From a virus, in IMG/VR virus record IMGVR_UViG_3300043570_000747, positions 1 to 47,608 of that record: a DNA stretch of 47,608 bases; one strand, 5' to 3'. Of the stretch, positions 1-9,884 are shown piece after piece; position 1 is the stretch's first letter; each line of letters starts with the position of its first letter. Under the pieces are notes generated by a model that was not told where the DNA came from, ran no database searches, and saw only the letters and a program-made list of their open reading frames with translations. A program made the translations under genes and the position numbers.

Positions 1-1478
1 CCTTGCTTAATTGAAATTGTATATTCAATTGTAGTAAATGATGAAATTGCTACTGTATCAACAGTTGTTGCGGTATTAGCAGAAATTATAGAAGAATTTC
101 CACCCTTAATAGATCCATCTGGAGTAATAGAAACCATTGCTGTTCCGCTTGAATTCTGCCATTCTTGAATACTTGCAGTTTGTGAGGGATGTGCACGAAG
201 CAACAATCTCATTTCTGCAGCGCCGCCACTAACATTATGCATTGTTGCGTTTAAATAATTTCCATTTCCTACATAAACTTGATTTGCATAAACTGTTTTA
301 TCTAAAAAGACAGCATTTCCATTATTATCTACTCTGGAAAGCACAGTACCAGCACTATCTTGCCATTCAGTTAAGTTGGCGGTCTGAGAGGCAACACCTT
401 TTATGACTAAACCAATAACTGATGTTGCTCCAGTTCCTACTGTAAGAGAACCAAGCAGTGAGGTCTCTCTAATAACTACCTGACCATAGGTTGAATCAAT
501 TTTTGTATACGAACCACCTCCAACAAAAAGTGAACCATCTGCAAGTATTTTTGATTTTACAACACTAGAAGCATTTTGCCACTCTTGAAGATTTGCAGTT
601 TGGGAGGCAATTCCTTTAATAATAAGATTTTGTTTAGTTGTTGAATTGGTATTGATAATAAGTGGATCTGATGAAGTAAATGAGCCTGTTGATTGTACCC
701 AGTTAAATGTTTTATCTGTATCACCTTTTATTGTAATTCCCGCTCCATCGGCGGTGGTATCAGTAGGTGTAGCAACATCAGCAATAATTATATTTTTATC
801 TTCTATAACAAGATTAGTAGAATTAAGATTTGTAGTGGTTCCGTTTACAGTTAAATTGCCAGAAAGTGTTAGGTCTACGGCTGTTATTGAGCCAGATGCA
901 TCAACTTTAGCAAGCGTGTTAGCACTTGAATCTACCCACCTAGTTAAATCTCCTGTTTGAGAGGCAAAACCTTGAACAACAAAAGGAATATGATTTGCTG
1001 CCCATCCCTTAACTCCTAAATAATTAACTCCAACGATATTGCCGCTAGCGGTTCCAAAAAAACCTCCAGCAATGCCACGTAGGGCAAAATCTGCCCCAAT
1101 ACTTACTGCAAGGTTCCCGCTTTGATCTCGCCATTCTTGTAAATTTCCAGATTGTCCAGTTGCTGCTCTTACTATAAGGTTTGCTACAGATTGATTTGTT
1201 TGACCAAATACTGTTAATGCGGTTTGTCCAGAATTACCTGGATACATGGCCATACTTCCACCATTAAAGCTAATATTAGAGTTTACAGTTAATGCCCCAT
1301 CATTGCCTATGGCAAATCTTACTGTTCCGTCTGGTCTTTTAACTTCAAGTAAGTTTGAGCCTGTAGCAAGGGTGTTAGCTAGAATTGTTAATGGAACGGT
1401 AGAGGTAGTTGGCTGCGTAATTGTAACTGCGCCATTGGCATCTAGACCATTTTTTACTTTAAAATTTTTATCGCTCAT
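1..1478 (-). CDS. tail-fibre-like repeat protein, 3' end off window
   Basis: Partial: the reading frame starts at ATG 1478 (MSDKNFKVKNGLDANG) and runs off position 1 with no stop. It carries five copies of the same EWQ-type repeat found in the next gene upstream (for example SQTANLQEWQNASS). It also has the module LTVNGTTTNLNSTNLVIEDKN, known from phage structural proteins. The last visible residues (ISANTATTVDTV) match the C-terminal domain of the 1903-residue neighbour, so the stop is probably about 60-80 codons beyond the window. Inferred role: tail fibre or side appendage that contacts the host. It is a paralogue of 1513-7224, from which it is separated by 34 bp. Confidence 0.75.
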   Translation of the reverse strand, partial: MSDKNFKVKNGLDANGAVTITQPTTSTVPLTILANTLATGSNLLEVKRPDGTVRFAIGNDGALTVNSNISFNGGSMAMYPGNSGQTALTVFGQTNQSVANLIVRAATGQSGNLQEWRDQSGNLAVSIGADFALRGIAGGFFGTASGNIVGVNYLGVKGWAANHIPFVVQGFASQTGDLTRWVDSSANTLAKVDASGSITAVDLTLSGNLTVNGTTTNLNSTNLVIEDKNIIIADVATPTDTTADGAGITIKGDTDKTFNWVQSTGSFTSSDPLIINTNSTTKQNLIIKGIASQTANLQEWQNASSVVKSKILADGSLFVGGGSYTKIDSTYGQVVIRETSLLGSLTVGTGATSVIGLVIKGVASQTANLTEWQDSAGTVLSRVDNNGNAVFLDKTVYANQVYVGNGNYLNATMHNVSGGAAEMRLLLRAHPSQTASIQEWQNSSGTAMVSITPDGSIKGGNSSIISANTATTVDTVAISSFTTIEYTISIKQ

Positions 1479-1512
1479 ATTGGTTCACATTTCCCCATAA
1501 TAGATAACTTAA

Positions 1513-4500
1513 TTATAACATTGTTTTAATTAGTTTAACTGTGGCATTTGTAGTAGCCGCATCTGTAATTGTTACTTGAAGTATGCTATTTGTGCTAGAT
1601 ACTGATGCTGTTACTAGGATTCCTGTGATTCCTCCCCCCATTTCCATAATTCCGTATTCTGTAGAGTCTATTGAAGTTCCGTCGGTGTGGACAAGAACCT
1701 TTGAGCTTCTAACCTTTGAACCTTGCTTAATTGAAATTGTATATTCAATTGTAGTAAATGATGAAAGTGCAACTGTGTCAACAGTTGTGGCAGTATTAGC
1801 AGAAATTGTAGAAGATTCATTTCCTGATCTTGCTATTGTTGTAATTGCTCCACCAGCTCCACGATAAACTAGGGAGCCAGAGCTTACATAAAGAATACCA
1901 CCACCTGTTGGGTTTGAACTTGGCACAGTTGTCGCATTAGAAATACCAAGTACCTTTGAGCCACCGCCTAGGCTGTCGGTTGCAGAAAATAATTGAATAT
2001 TTCCAGAGCCTGGAAAATTCATTGTGTAATTTCCGTCTGAAACCCCTTGGAATCTATACACAGACAAGTTATCTCCAGCAATTCTAATACTACTATTTGT
2101 GTTTATAAATCCATCATAACGAACATATGCTTGAGCATTACCAGCAGAATCTTTCCATTCGGTTAGATTTGCTGTTTGTGAGGTTACGCCTTTAACTGTA
2201 AGAGGAACAACTGCTGCTCCGCCTGCAGTTGCTTGCATTAAATATGAAGAATAAATTCCTGGTGCATAAAAACTTCCACCGCTATCAATTGCAGTGCCAG
2301 CATATCCAGCTGAGTTTTGCCACTCTTGAAGATTGGCAGTTTGTGAAACGGCACCTTTAATTATTGATACAGTATTCCCTGCACCATTTGATGTTACTTG
2401 AAATACTGAAGTTGGAGATGGTGTTTGAACGCCAACATAATTCCCATTAATAGTTAATGCCTCGCTAGGGGCGTTTGGTGCAGTAAAACTAAATCTCGGA
2501 GTACCGTTGCTATCTGAACGAAATGCAAAGTTTCCTGGTGTCCATGTGGACGCTCTGTCTGTTACGGAAATAATTGCAGTGTTTAGGTTACCTGAAAAAC
2601 CAACTGGTCTAATAGTTACAGTTCCTGTTGCAGATATTTGTGCAACTGAAACTGCATCAGAGTTCTGCCATTCCTGTAGGTTGGCGGTTTGGGAGGTGAA
2701 GCCTTTGACGGTTACACCTACAGATGTAGCGGAACCTAGATTAACAATAAGTCTACCGCTTGAATTTTGAAGTGCGCTTGAAGCAGAACCCCAAACAAAG
2801 GTTCCGTCTGCTTGAACTCTAGAAAGTACGCTACCATTAGAGTCTTGCCATTGTTGAAGATTAGCAGTTTGGGATGCTGCTCCCCTTATAGTCAATCCTT
2901 TATTTGCTGCACCAGCAGTATTTATTAAAAGCCCGCCAGTGTCTGAATTTGTATTTAGTGTTGCACTTCCAATTACTGTGCTTCCTACTTGAGAGGCATA
3001 AACATATGTTGAAACAAATGCTGAAGATTGAATTGGTTCTGATGATGTAAATCTTCCAGTTGATTGTACCCAGTTAAATGTTTTATCAGTAGCACCTTTT
3101 ATTGTAATTCCCGCTCCGTCTGCGGTAGTGTCAGTAGGTGTTGCAACATCTGCAATAATTATATTTTTGTCTTCTATTACAAGATTAACAGAGTTAAGAT
3201 TTGTTGTTGTTCCATTAACTGTTAAATTGCCAGAAAGTGTAAGGTCTGCTGCAGTTATATTTCCATCTTTATCAACTTTAGAAAGCACAGCACCGCTTGA
3301 ATCTTGCCATTCTTGTAGATTGGCAGTTTGTCCAGATGCACCTTTGACGATTAAGCCCTGAGAATTTGCGCCAGTGCCAGTTGAAATTATTTCTACAACA
3401 GGTGTGATAGTAAAGTTTGAATTTGAAAAGGATGCTTTATAGGTGCTATTTAGTCGCCCAAAAGCACTAATACTAGCCAGCACAATTCCACTACTATTCT
3501 GCCACTCTTGAAGGTTGGCTGTTTGGGAGGCTGCGCCTTTAAGAATTGCAATAGGCGCACCAGCCGTAAAAGAAGTTACATTAAATGTTCCAGTATAGGA
3601 ACTGTCGTTAATGCCAACTCTTGCTGATGCTAACAAACGACCACTAGAGCCAACACTCAGCAACACAGTACCAGCACTGTCCTGCCATTCCTGCAGGTTG
3701 GCAGTTTGTGAGGCAATAGCTTTTACAATTAATCCTACTTTAGATATAGAATTATTTGTTAATATGCCAGAAGTTGCATATAAATCTTTCCATCTTTGTC
3801 CAGATGAACCTAAGTCTGAGGTTGCATCATTTGCTGGTCTCCATCTTCCTGCAGAATTTGCTGGAGCAAATAGCCCATCAAAGTAGGGGGAGAAAGATAA
3901 ATCGTTCCCGTTAGAAATTATTCTATTAAATCCTGATGTTGATGTTCCAGATATTAATACAGAATTTGAATTTGCTATAAAATTAAGTGAGCCATCTGAC
4001 TTTATATAAGATAGAGCAGTTCCTGAACTATCTTGCCATTCAGTTAAATTAGATGTTTGTGACGCTGTAGCTTTTGCATAAAATGTTGGATTAGTAGAGC
4101 CAGTTCCTGAAACTCCCAGCGCTGATCGTGATGCTGTTCCCGACCACATAAATGCTTGTGTATCTATTGGAGGTTCTTGATTTATTCTAATTCCAAAGTT
4201 ACCACGTAATGTTGCATCTTTATCAACATACATATAAATATTATTATCAGCTCTGCGTAAATACAAAAGATCATCTGTATTTCCCGTTTTTCCTTGAGCA
4301 TAAATTCTTCCATTTGGCCCTATGCCTGCAAGAGCTGTGCCTGCAGAATCTTGCCACTGTTGCAGGTCAGCGATTTGGCTTGCTGCGCCTTTGATTACAA
4401 TTCCAATACGACTTGCAACTGCTGGATATACTTCAAATTGTGCAAGAGCATTCCAGGTAGCACTACCTACGCTAGCGGTTGAGCCAACATTCAAGCCACC

Positions 4501-7224
4501 GCTTCCAAAAACCATTCTACGGGAGCCCGAGCCTTGGTTAATGTCGAGAGCATTTCCGCTTGCACCTGCAGTATTTTCATACACATAAAGTTGTCCGTTG
4601 GCGCTTAGTGACCCCAATACAGTTCCACTACTATTCTGCCATTCTTGCAAGTTTGCGGTTTGAGTAGAGTTTCCCTTAATGGTTAAGCCAATTATATTTT
4701 GGTTATTAACAATGTCCATAGTGTTAGATCCACCATAGTTACCCTGAACTCTTAAGCCACCTTGAGCCCAGGTACTTCCAGCAAGCGTTGCTCCACCAGT
4801 TGATATAATTTTTGCCAATACAGTTCCAGAACTATTCTGCCATTGTTGTAAATCTGCGGTTTGTGATGCTGCACCTCTTACGACTATTGGAGTTACTGAT
4901 GCACTAAATGTAGTCGCATTAAAATATCCAAGAGTTCCAGTATTCATAAGTCCGCCTGAATATAATGTTGAAACAACTGCCCTAGATGCAGTCATTCCAC
5001 CTACTGAATCCCACCAAGTTGTTGGTTGACCTAATGAATTTTGAATTTCCATTACAGACGATGTTTGTCCTGAAACTGCTTTAATAATTAAACCTGTATG
5101 TGCTTTATTTTGAGTTGAAATACTTATTGAAGCGGAAGGAAAAAAGTAACCTGTACCAACTGTTACAGTATCATTTGTTGTATTTGCAACAGTAAAGGAA
5201 TAAGAAGATCCAGCAGTAACAGTATCAATTGCTGTAACTTGATATGTACCATTATATCCTGATGGTGTTATTCCAAAAACTGTGACATATTCGCCAATCG
5301 AGATAGTTTGTTCAGTAGCAGAAAATGTATAGGTTGCGGTAGTTGAGGTAAATGAAACAGATGTAATTGCTTGAGAAACAGCAGATGCGGTAATAGGTGT
5401 TGTAGATCTAATAAATAATTGACCAATAGGGTTACTTCCGCTAAGTACTGCGCCAGTGCTGCTTTGCAACTCAGTTAAATTCTTAGTCTGTCCAGATACC
5501 GCTTTAACTACTATACCTTTAAGGTCTGATTCATTTAAAATATTTAAATTAGCGCCTAAATCTTGGTTGCCTCTAAATATTCTTCCTCCAGTTATATAAA
5601 AATCTCCAAATTGATTAACTCTTGCTAACGTTGTTCCGCTATTATTTTGCCACTCTTGAAGAGATGTATTTTGAGAGGCAGCGCCTCTTATTGCAAGTCC
5701 AACTAAGGATGGATCTAAATTAGATATACTTGCAGAATATAGGCCATCTAACGTTGAGCCAACTCTGATATATGGAAATCTTCCTACACCAGTCGCATCA
5801 ACCTTAGCCAACACAGTTCCAGAACTGTTTTGCCACTCCTGTAGATTGGCAGTTTGAGAGGCAAAGCCTCTTAACACTAAACCAATTGTTGAAGCGTTTG
5901 CGGTAATTGCACTTAATTGTCCCAGATATCCAAGTGCTTGAGTATTTGCAGATATTTTACCATAGTAAGCGTTTATATTGTTTGTTACACCTAAATTTGA
6001 AAAAGTCGCAAGACCAGCGTTGCTTATAGAAGATACTACACCACCAGCACTGTTTTGCCATTCTTGAAGATTAGCGGTTTGTGAGGCTACACCTTTGACA
6101 GTGAGAGTCACATTTGTTGTGACATTTGTTGTAAACCGTGGGCCCGTAGACAACATATTTAACTGTGCGTTGTTGAAAGAAGTAATAGCATAGATATTTG
6201 AAATTCTAAAATCACCAGTAGATGTTAGGCTTGCGTTAATTGCACCAGTACTGTCTTGCCATTCTTGAAGGCTAGCAGTCTGAGATACTGCACCTTTAAC
6301 AAGTATTCCAATTTGAGCAGCAGTTGTATATGCATTTATTGCTGCAGTTGTAGAGCCAGAACCAGAACGAATTCCATTGAATACGGCATTTCCACCTGAA
6401 CCAACAAGCGCTTTTACGGTACCAGTGTTGTCTTGCCATTCTTGTAAATTTGCGGTTTGTGAAGTTGAGCCTTTAATAACAAGCGGAACTGTAGAGCTAG
6501 TAGACTGTAGTGTATTAGTATTTTTCCACGTAGATGTAGATGAATCATACGCAAGGATGTTTCCATTTAGTAGTGAAGATATTTCTACATTGTGTAACTC
6601 TTGTAATTCAAATCCATTTTGAATCTTTACATACATTGATCCTGTATTTGCTTGTCCGCCTCTAATTACTATACCTAAAAATACTAAATGTGCTGGAGCG
6701 GAAGGTTTATTTAACAAGCCATATATTTTTGCTCCGTTTACGCCTAACCATACTGGATCTCCGTCTACCGCTCCAGTTGTATCAATTCCTTCAAGTATTC
6801 CTTCAGAGATTACCTGCCCGTTGCTATTATTAGAAATAGCAGATGTTGTAAGCCCCATTGTTTTTGAAGAAGTGGATTCTGATGCGTTTGAAGCAGCAGA
6901 TATAAGCATCTTTCCAGATGAGCCTTCTGATCCACTAACATAAACAGGAGTGGCTTTTACAAAATTAGAACCTGATTGATTTCTTACATCTTGATAAATA
7001 GATTTTGCTCCTGAAACTGCAGAGGTTACAAGAGATTCAAGTTGAGCAATTTTATAATCATGAGATGTTGTAATTGCAGAATTGTTTGCACCAACTTTAG
7101 CTTCAAGCGCTTCAATTGCATCGTTAGCATTTGAATGTTGGTCTGCGTGAGAAGGACTATTTATTGGGCTAGCAGAAGTAGGGTTTGTAAAGTTATCTAA
7201 AGAGCCAGGATAATTAATTGCCAT
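1513..7224 (-). CDS. giant repeat-containing tail fibre/appendage protein (1903 aa)
   Basis: A long Ser/Thr/Gly/Asn-rich protein, typical of trimeric phage fibres. I count 18 copies of a module with consensus (K/R)G-x-x-SQTANLQEWQ(N/D)SSGTVLAKV followed by a short G-F/L turn, spaced irregularly from about residue 245 to 1730. The N-terminus (MAINYPGSLDNF..., residues 1-210) lacks repeats and is a likely attachment domain. A SGNLTVNGTTTNLNSVNLVI module near residue 1390 is shared with the paralogue and resembles one in the 7475-8674 product. The C-terminal 100 residues are also shared with the paralogue. The start overlaps the upstream stop as TAATG. Function as a fibre is inferred from composition, repeats and position. 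Confidence 0.8.
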   Translation of the reverse strand: MAINYPGSLDNFTNPTSASPINSPSHADQHSNANDAIEALEAKVGANNSAITTSHDYKIAQLESLVTSAVSGAKSIYQDVRNQSGSNFVKATPVYVSGSEGSSGKMLISAASNASESTSSKTMGLTTSAISNNSNGQVISEGILEGIDTTGAVDGDPVWLGVNGAKIYGLLNKPSAPAHLVFLGIVIRGGQANTGSMYVKIQNGFELQELHNVEISSLLNGNILAYDSSTSTWKNTNTLQSTSSTVPLVIKGSTSQTANLQEWQDNTGTVKALVGSGGNAVFNGIRSGSGSTTAAINAYTTAAQIGILVKGAVSQTASLQEWQDSTGAINASLTSTGDFRISNIYAITSFNNAQLNMLSTGPRFTTNVTTNVTLTVKGVASQTANLQEWQNSAGGVVSSISNAGLATFSNLGVTNNINAYYGKISANTQALGYLGQLSAITANASTIGLVLRGFASQTANLQEWQNSSGTVLAKVDATGVGRFPYIRVGSTLDGLYSASISNLDPSLVGLAIRGAASQNTSLQEWQNNSGTTLARVNQFGDFYITGGRIFRGNQDLGANLNILNESDLKGIVVKAVSGQTKNLTELQSSTGAVLSGSNPIGQLFIRSTTPITASAVSQAITSVSFTSTTATYTFSATEQTISIGEYVTVFGITPSGYNGTYQVTAIDTVTAGSSYSFTVANTTNDTVTVGTGYFFPSASISISTQNKAHTGLIIKAVSGQTSSVMEIQNSLGQPTTWWDSVGGMTASRAVVSTLYSGGLMNTGTLGYFNATTFSASVTPIVVRGAASQTADLQQWQNSSGTVLAKIISTGGATLAGSTWAQGGLRVQGNYGGSNTMDIVNNQNIIGLTIKGNSTQTANLQEWQNSSGTVLGSLSANGQLYVYENTAGASGNALDINQGSGSRRMVFGSGGLNVGSTASVGSATWNALAQFEVYPAVASRIGIVIKGAASQIADLQQWQDSAGTALAGIGPNGRIYAQGKTGNTDDLLYLRRADNNIYMYVDKDATLRGNFGIRINQEPPIDTQAFMWSGTASRSALGVSGTGSTNPTFYAKATASQTSNLTEWQDSSGTALSYIKSDGSLNFIANSNSVLISGTSTSGFNRIISNGNDLSFSPYFDGLFAPANSAGRWRPANDATSDLGSSGQRWKDLYATSGILTNNSISKVGLIVKAIASQTANLQEWQDSAGTVLLSVGSSGRLLASARVGINDSSYTGTFNVTSFTAGAPIAILKGAASQTANLQEWQNSSGIVLASISAFGRLNSTYKASFSNSNFTITPVVEIISTGTGANSQGLIVKGASGQTANLQEWQDSSGAVLSKVDKDGNITAADLTLSGNLTVNGTTTNLNSVNLVIEDKNIIIADVATPTDTTADGAGITIKGATDKTFNWVQSTGRFTSSEPIQSSAFVSTYVYASQVGSTVIGSATLNTNSDTGGLLINTAGAANKGLTIRGAASQTANLQQWQDSNGSVLSRVQADGTFVWGSASSALQNSSGRLIVNLGSATSVGVTVKGFTSQTANLQEWQNSDAVSVAQISATGTVTIRPVGFSGNLNTAIISVTDRASTWTPGNFAFRSDSNGTPRFSFTAPNAPSEALTINGNYVGVQTPSPTSVFQVTSNGAGNTVSIIKGAVSQTANLQEWQNSAGYAGTAIDSGGSFYAPGIYSSYLMQATAGGAAVVPLTVKGVTSQTANLTEWKDSAGNAQAYVRYDGFINTNSSIRIAGDNLSVYRFQGVSDGNYTMNFPGSGNIQLFSATDSLGGGSKVLGISNATTVPSSNPTGGGILYVSSGSLVYRGAGGAITTIARSGNESSTISANTATTVDTVALSSFTTIEYTISIKQGSKVRSSKVLVHTDGTSIDSTEYGIMEMGGGITGILVTASVSSTNSILQVTITDAATTNATVKLIKTML

Positions 7225-7463
7225 TACGGAGTACCTCCATCAATGACAGGATCCATAGGGTATGTTATATTTCCTACAGAATAAATTGCTCCATCATATG
7301 TATGAAGGTGATCTGCTAATCCTGATATAGGAGTCCAAGATAAGCCATCATATACTCTAAGTTCATCTACCGCAGTATTATAATAAATATCTCCACGACG
7401 TGCATTTGCTGGGTCCGTAGATAATTCTACTGCATTAAGAGGGACTAATCTTTTTACAGACAT
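7224..7463 (-). CDS. small virion-associated protein
   Basis: 79 residues, ending in TAATG overlap with the giant fibre gene, so translation is probably coupled. Contains GDIYYNTAVDELRVYDGLSWTP, a short motif that recurs in the 399-residue and 154-residue neighbours (GQIYYNTANNTMFYNNG and GDFYYDKATTRFYG). It is typical of tail-fibre attachment or tip modules in phages. No enzymatic motif. Probably a structural or adaptor component of the same appendage. Confidence 0.6.
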   Translation of the reverse strand: MSVKRLVPLNAVELSTDPANARRGDIYYNTAVDELRVYDGLSWTPISGLADHLHTYDGAIYSVGNITYPMDPVIDGGTP

Positions 7464-7474
7464 TTACTGCCCCC

Positions 7475-8674
7475 TTATCCTACAATTACTACCGTGTATG
7501 CTCCAGCTGCTGGTGCGACTGTGAATCCTAATGTTACAACAGAAGTTGAAGTTCTTACGACATCACATTCTACTGTATCAAAAGTTGAAGTATCATAAAC
7601 TTGAACTGAAACATCCCGTGCACCTAAATTGTGCGTAACAGGGACTTGGGTTAAAGTTCCATTTCCTATTGTTGCTGAATATTTTCTTGTTACTGCGTGA
7701 TAATTAGTTCCATCATTTGTTGCTGTCCATTGATCTGTAGACTCATTCCATAGTAGGGAAACGTTAGCAGATGTTCCACGCTCTACTTCAAGTCCTGCAT
7801 TTTGAGATGGTGCGCCAACTTCATTATTATTTAAAACAATAATGTTGTCGTTTAATGTTGTTGTTTCTGTATTTACAGCAGTTACTGTTCCGTTAACTGT
7901 TAAGTTTCCACCAACAGTCAAACTATTTGTAATAGTTACATCATCTGGTAATCCAATTGTAACTGTTGTTCCCTCTCCAGAAGTTGGACTTACAGTTACT
8001 TCGTTTGTAGTTCCTTGAATATTTGCTACATAGTCGCCTGTTGTCTGAGTACCAAGGTCTACGTTTTTAATAGATACTGCGCCAGAGGCTACGTTAAAAT
8101 CTGCAGTTGCAAAGGATGAAACACCTTTAGTTGTTGTTGTAGCATCTTTTGCAGAAATAGTAATTGTATTATTTGTTACAGCTGTATCAATTACTAAATC
8201 TCCCGTTACAGTTAATGTATCTGTAAGTAAGTTTACTGTATCTGTGCCAGTTTCTCCTGCAATTGAAAGGGCTGTCGCAAGTGCTACTGTGCCAGCTGCG
8301 GTTAAGCGACCTTGTGCATCAACTGTAAAAGTTGGAATTGCTGTTGATGATCCGTATGAGCCAGCTGTTACCGCTGTATCATTTAATTTAATTGATAAAG
8401 TTCCTGCTGGATCATTATATGTTGCTGTTAAACCTGTTCCGCCAGAAATTAATGCGCCTACTATGTCTTGAACAGCTTCTGTAGAAGAATTCATTGCTAC
8501 CCATGGACCGTCTGGTGAAGTTAATCCATTGTTGTAGAACATTGTGTTGTTCGCTGTGTTGTAATAAATTTGACCAGTTACTGCTCCAGATGGTGCTGAA
8601 GGTAGTCCTTGGATTCTAGCGTTCTGAAGCTCATTCTTGTTAAGATTGATATCAGTTACAAATAATCTTGCCAT
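7475..8674 (-). CDS. tail appendage protein
   Basis: 399 residues. N-terminal ARLFVTDINLNKNELQNARIQGLP and GQIYYNTANNTMFYNNGLT are phage fibre-attachment-like. The middle is beta-rich Thr/Val repeats. Around residue 255 is a SLTVGGNLTVNGTVTAVN module, also found in the two large fibre genes. The last 70 residues (QVPVTHNLGARDVSVQVYD...) resemble a small beta domain common at the C-terminus of phage tail proteins. A ribosome site AAAGGAGAATAG precedes the ATG. Structural role is inferred. Confidence 0.65.
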   Translation of the reverse strand: MARLFVTDINLNKNELQNARIQGLPSAPSGAVTGQIYYNTANNTMFYNNGLTSPDGPWVAMNSSTEAVQDIVGALISGGTGLTATYNDPAGTLSIKLNDTAVTAGSYGSSTAIPTFTVDAQGRLTAAGTVALATALSIAGETGTDTVNLLTDTLTVTGDLVIDTAVTNNTITISAKDATTTTKGVSSFATADFNVASGAVSIKNVDLGTQTTGDYVANIQGTTNEVTVSPTSGEGTTVTIGLPDDVTITNSLTVGGNLTVNGTVTAVNTETTTLNDNIIVLNNNEVGAPSQNAGLEVERGTSANVSLLWNESTDQWTATNDGTNYHAVTRKYSATIGNGTLTQVPVTHNLGARDVSVQVYDTSTFDTVECDVVRTSTSVVTLGFTVAPAAGAYTVVIVG

Positions 8675-8687
8675 TTTCTATTCTCCT

Positions 8688-9152
8688 TTAGGATAGGTAA
8701 GCTATCCCACCAAATGGTTGAGCCATTGTTAGTGTTATTTTATTAATACTATTATAGTCTATGCCTGTCTCTACGATATCTCCTGCGCTGTTTTTAATAG
8801 TTACATTTGGGTAATATCCCATATTATGAACTATTTCAAGAGACCAATATGATACCTGGTCAATAACCTGCCCGATTGAGAATGAATATGTAAAAGTGCT
8901 TGTAGTTAAAAGAAAACTTGTTGATCCAACCCATGTCGAATCTGTTGGTTTTGGACCATAGAATCTTGTTGTTGCTTTGTCGTAATAAAAATCTCCTTCA
9001 AGTCCTAAATTTTCTGAAGGGACCCCATTGCCATTTAATATTGATTTTCCTCTAGGTCCTTGAGGGCCAGGGGAAAGAATATTTACATTATTTACAGTTT
9101 CTTGAACTATTACAGAATTTACTTCTTCATTGACTACTATTATTTCGGACAT
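8688..9152 (-). CDS. tail fibre-like protein with collagen-like stretch
   Basis: 154 residues with a short collagen-type GPQGPRG stretch near residue 32, then the GDFYYDKATTRFYGP module shared with its neighbours. The C-terminal domain (VNPIVHNMGY-like: LEIVHNMGYYPNVTIKNSAGDIV) is like the C-terminal domain of the 399-residue protein. Start codon overlaps the stop of 9152-9499. Probable trimeric appendage subunit. Confidence 0.55.
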   Translation of the reverse strand: MSEIIVVNEEVNSVIVQETVNNVNILSPGPQGPRGKSILNGNGVPSENLGLEGDFYYDKATTRFYGPKPTDSTWVGSTSFLLTTSTFTYSFSIGQVIDQVSYWSLEIVHNMGYYPNVTIKNSAGDIVETGIDYNSINKITLTMAQPFGGIAYLS

Positions 9153-9499
9153 TAAATAGTCACACTCCTACTAAGCGTCATATATCCCTCTAGTAATTTT
9201 ATCTTATTGGCATTTGAGTCAGTGACCATAATGTCATAAGACGATTTGGGATAGAAAAGCTTGCTTGTTTGTGTGGGAGTCATCTTTATAGTAAGCTTGC
9301 CATTAGTAGGGTCAATTACAATTCCACCGCTTGGTGATGTCAAAGAGAATGCTAATTTGGTTCCGCCTTTTTGATCACGGACTTGCATTTTAGCTGTTGC
9401 TCCTGTTAAGTCAATAGGTAATCCATTACTGTCTTTATATTCAACAATAAATGAAAAAGTGGCATTTTGATCCACTTCGAAATTCTTTTGTCCTGCCAT
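9152..9499 (-). CDS. small beta-sandwich structural protein
   Basis: 115 residues: FEVDQNATFSFIVEYKDSNGLPIDLTGATAKMQVRD... This pattern (a polar N-terminus, then D-L-T-G-A-T-A-K-M-Q-V-R) resembles the N-terminal beta-sandwich domains of phage baseplate upper proteins. First gene of the fibre operon, just after the terminator of the preceding gene. Function is inferred only from resemblance and neighbours. Confidence 0.5.
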   Translation of the reverse strand: MAGQKNFEVDQNATFSFIVEYKDSNGLPIDLTGATAKMQVRDQKGGTKLAFSLTSPSGGIVIDPTNGKLTIKMTPTQTSKLFYPKSSYDIMVTDSNANKIKLLEGYMTLSRSVTI

Positions 9500-9520
9500 T
9501 TGCTAGTACTCCTAAATAGG

Positions 9521-9550
9521 AAAACTCCTATGCTTATTTTAGCACAGGAG
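9521..9550 (-). terminator. intrinsic terminator after the 79-aa membrane gene
   Basis: On the minus strand CTCCTGTGCT pairs with AGCATAGGAG (10 bp, one G-U) around a 6-nt loop, followed directly by TTTT. It lies 24 bp beyond the stop at 9574. Confidence 0.75.
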
Positions 9551-9573
9551 CATCCCTAATTCGTTATTAAATT

Positions 9574-9813
9574 TTACTTAGGTGCCTTGAAACCAAACTC
9601 TTGGTTACTTGGGCTTAGAGCCTTTAGGATTACTGGTGCTACTGCTGCCACTCCACCTAGAAGAAGGTCTCTTGGATTTGTATTGCCAGTCATATATAGA
9701 GCAATTGCTGCTGAAAGAAATGCACGTGCATATGTTCCAAGCGCTGCTAAAATTTGTTCTGTCATTGTTACCTTTCCGTCTTTGTTTAAATCCGCTTTAT
9801 CGAATTTAGCCAT
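9574..9813 (-). CDS. small membrane protein with EF-hand-like loop, holin-like
   Basis: 79 residues. Residues 7-19 (DLNKDGKVTMTEQ) match a half EF-hand/dockerin-type calcium loop. They are followed by an Ala-rich hydrophobic segment (RAFLSAAIALYMTG) and a second one (LLLGGVAAVAPVILKAL). The same combination in reverse order is seen in the 96-residue protein at 38995-39285. Could be a holin or other membrane structural protein; no lysis enzyme is adjacent here. GGAG lies 5-8 nt before ATG. Confidence 0.5.
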   Translation of the reverse strand: MAKFDKADLNKDGKVTMTEQILAALGTYARAFLSAAIALYMTGNTNPRDLLLGGVAAVAPVILKALSPSNQEFGFKAPK

Positions 9814-9884
9814 TTTATCATCTCCATTTTGGGCGGTGTGCCCAGAATTTTGGGGAATTCCCCCAATACTATAATTCTACCATA
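9814..9884 (-). other. nrdJ 3' region / leader of the 79-aa gene
   Basis: On the minus strand a hairpin TTGGGG-GAATT-CCCCAA follows the ribonucleotide reductase stop, then a smaller GGGC-ACACC-GCCC hairpin just before the GGAG ribosome site of the next gene. The first could be a terminator without a U-tract; the second could affect translation. A -10-like TAGAAT/TATAGT lies between. Confidence 0.35.

Noticed and set aside
1-7224. Repeats as a diversity-generating retroelement
   Set aside because: No reverse transcriptase and no adenine-biased template repeat seen.
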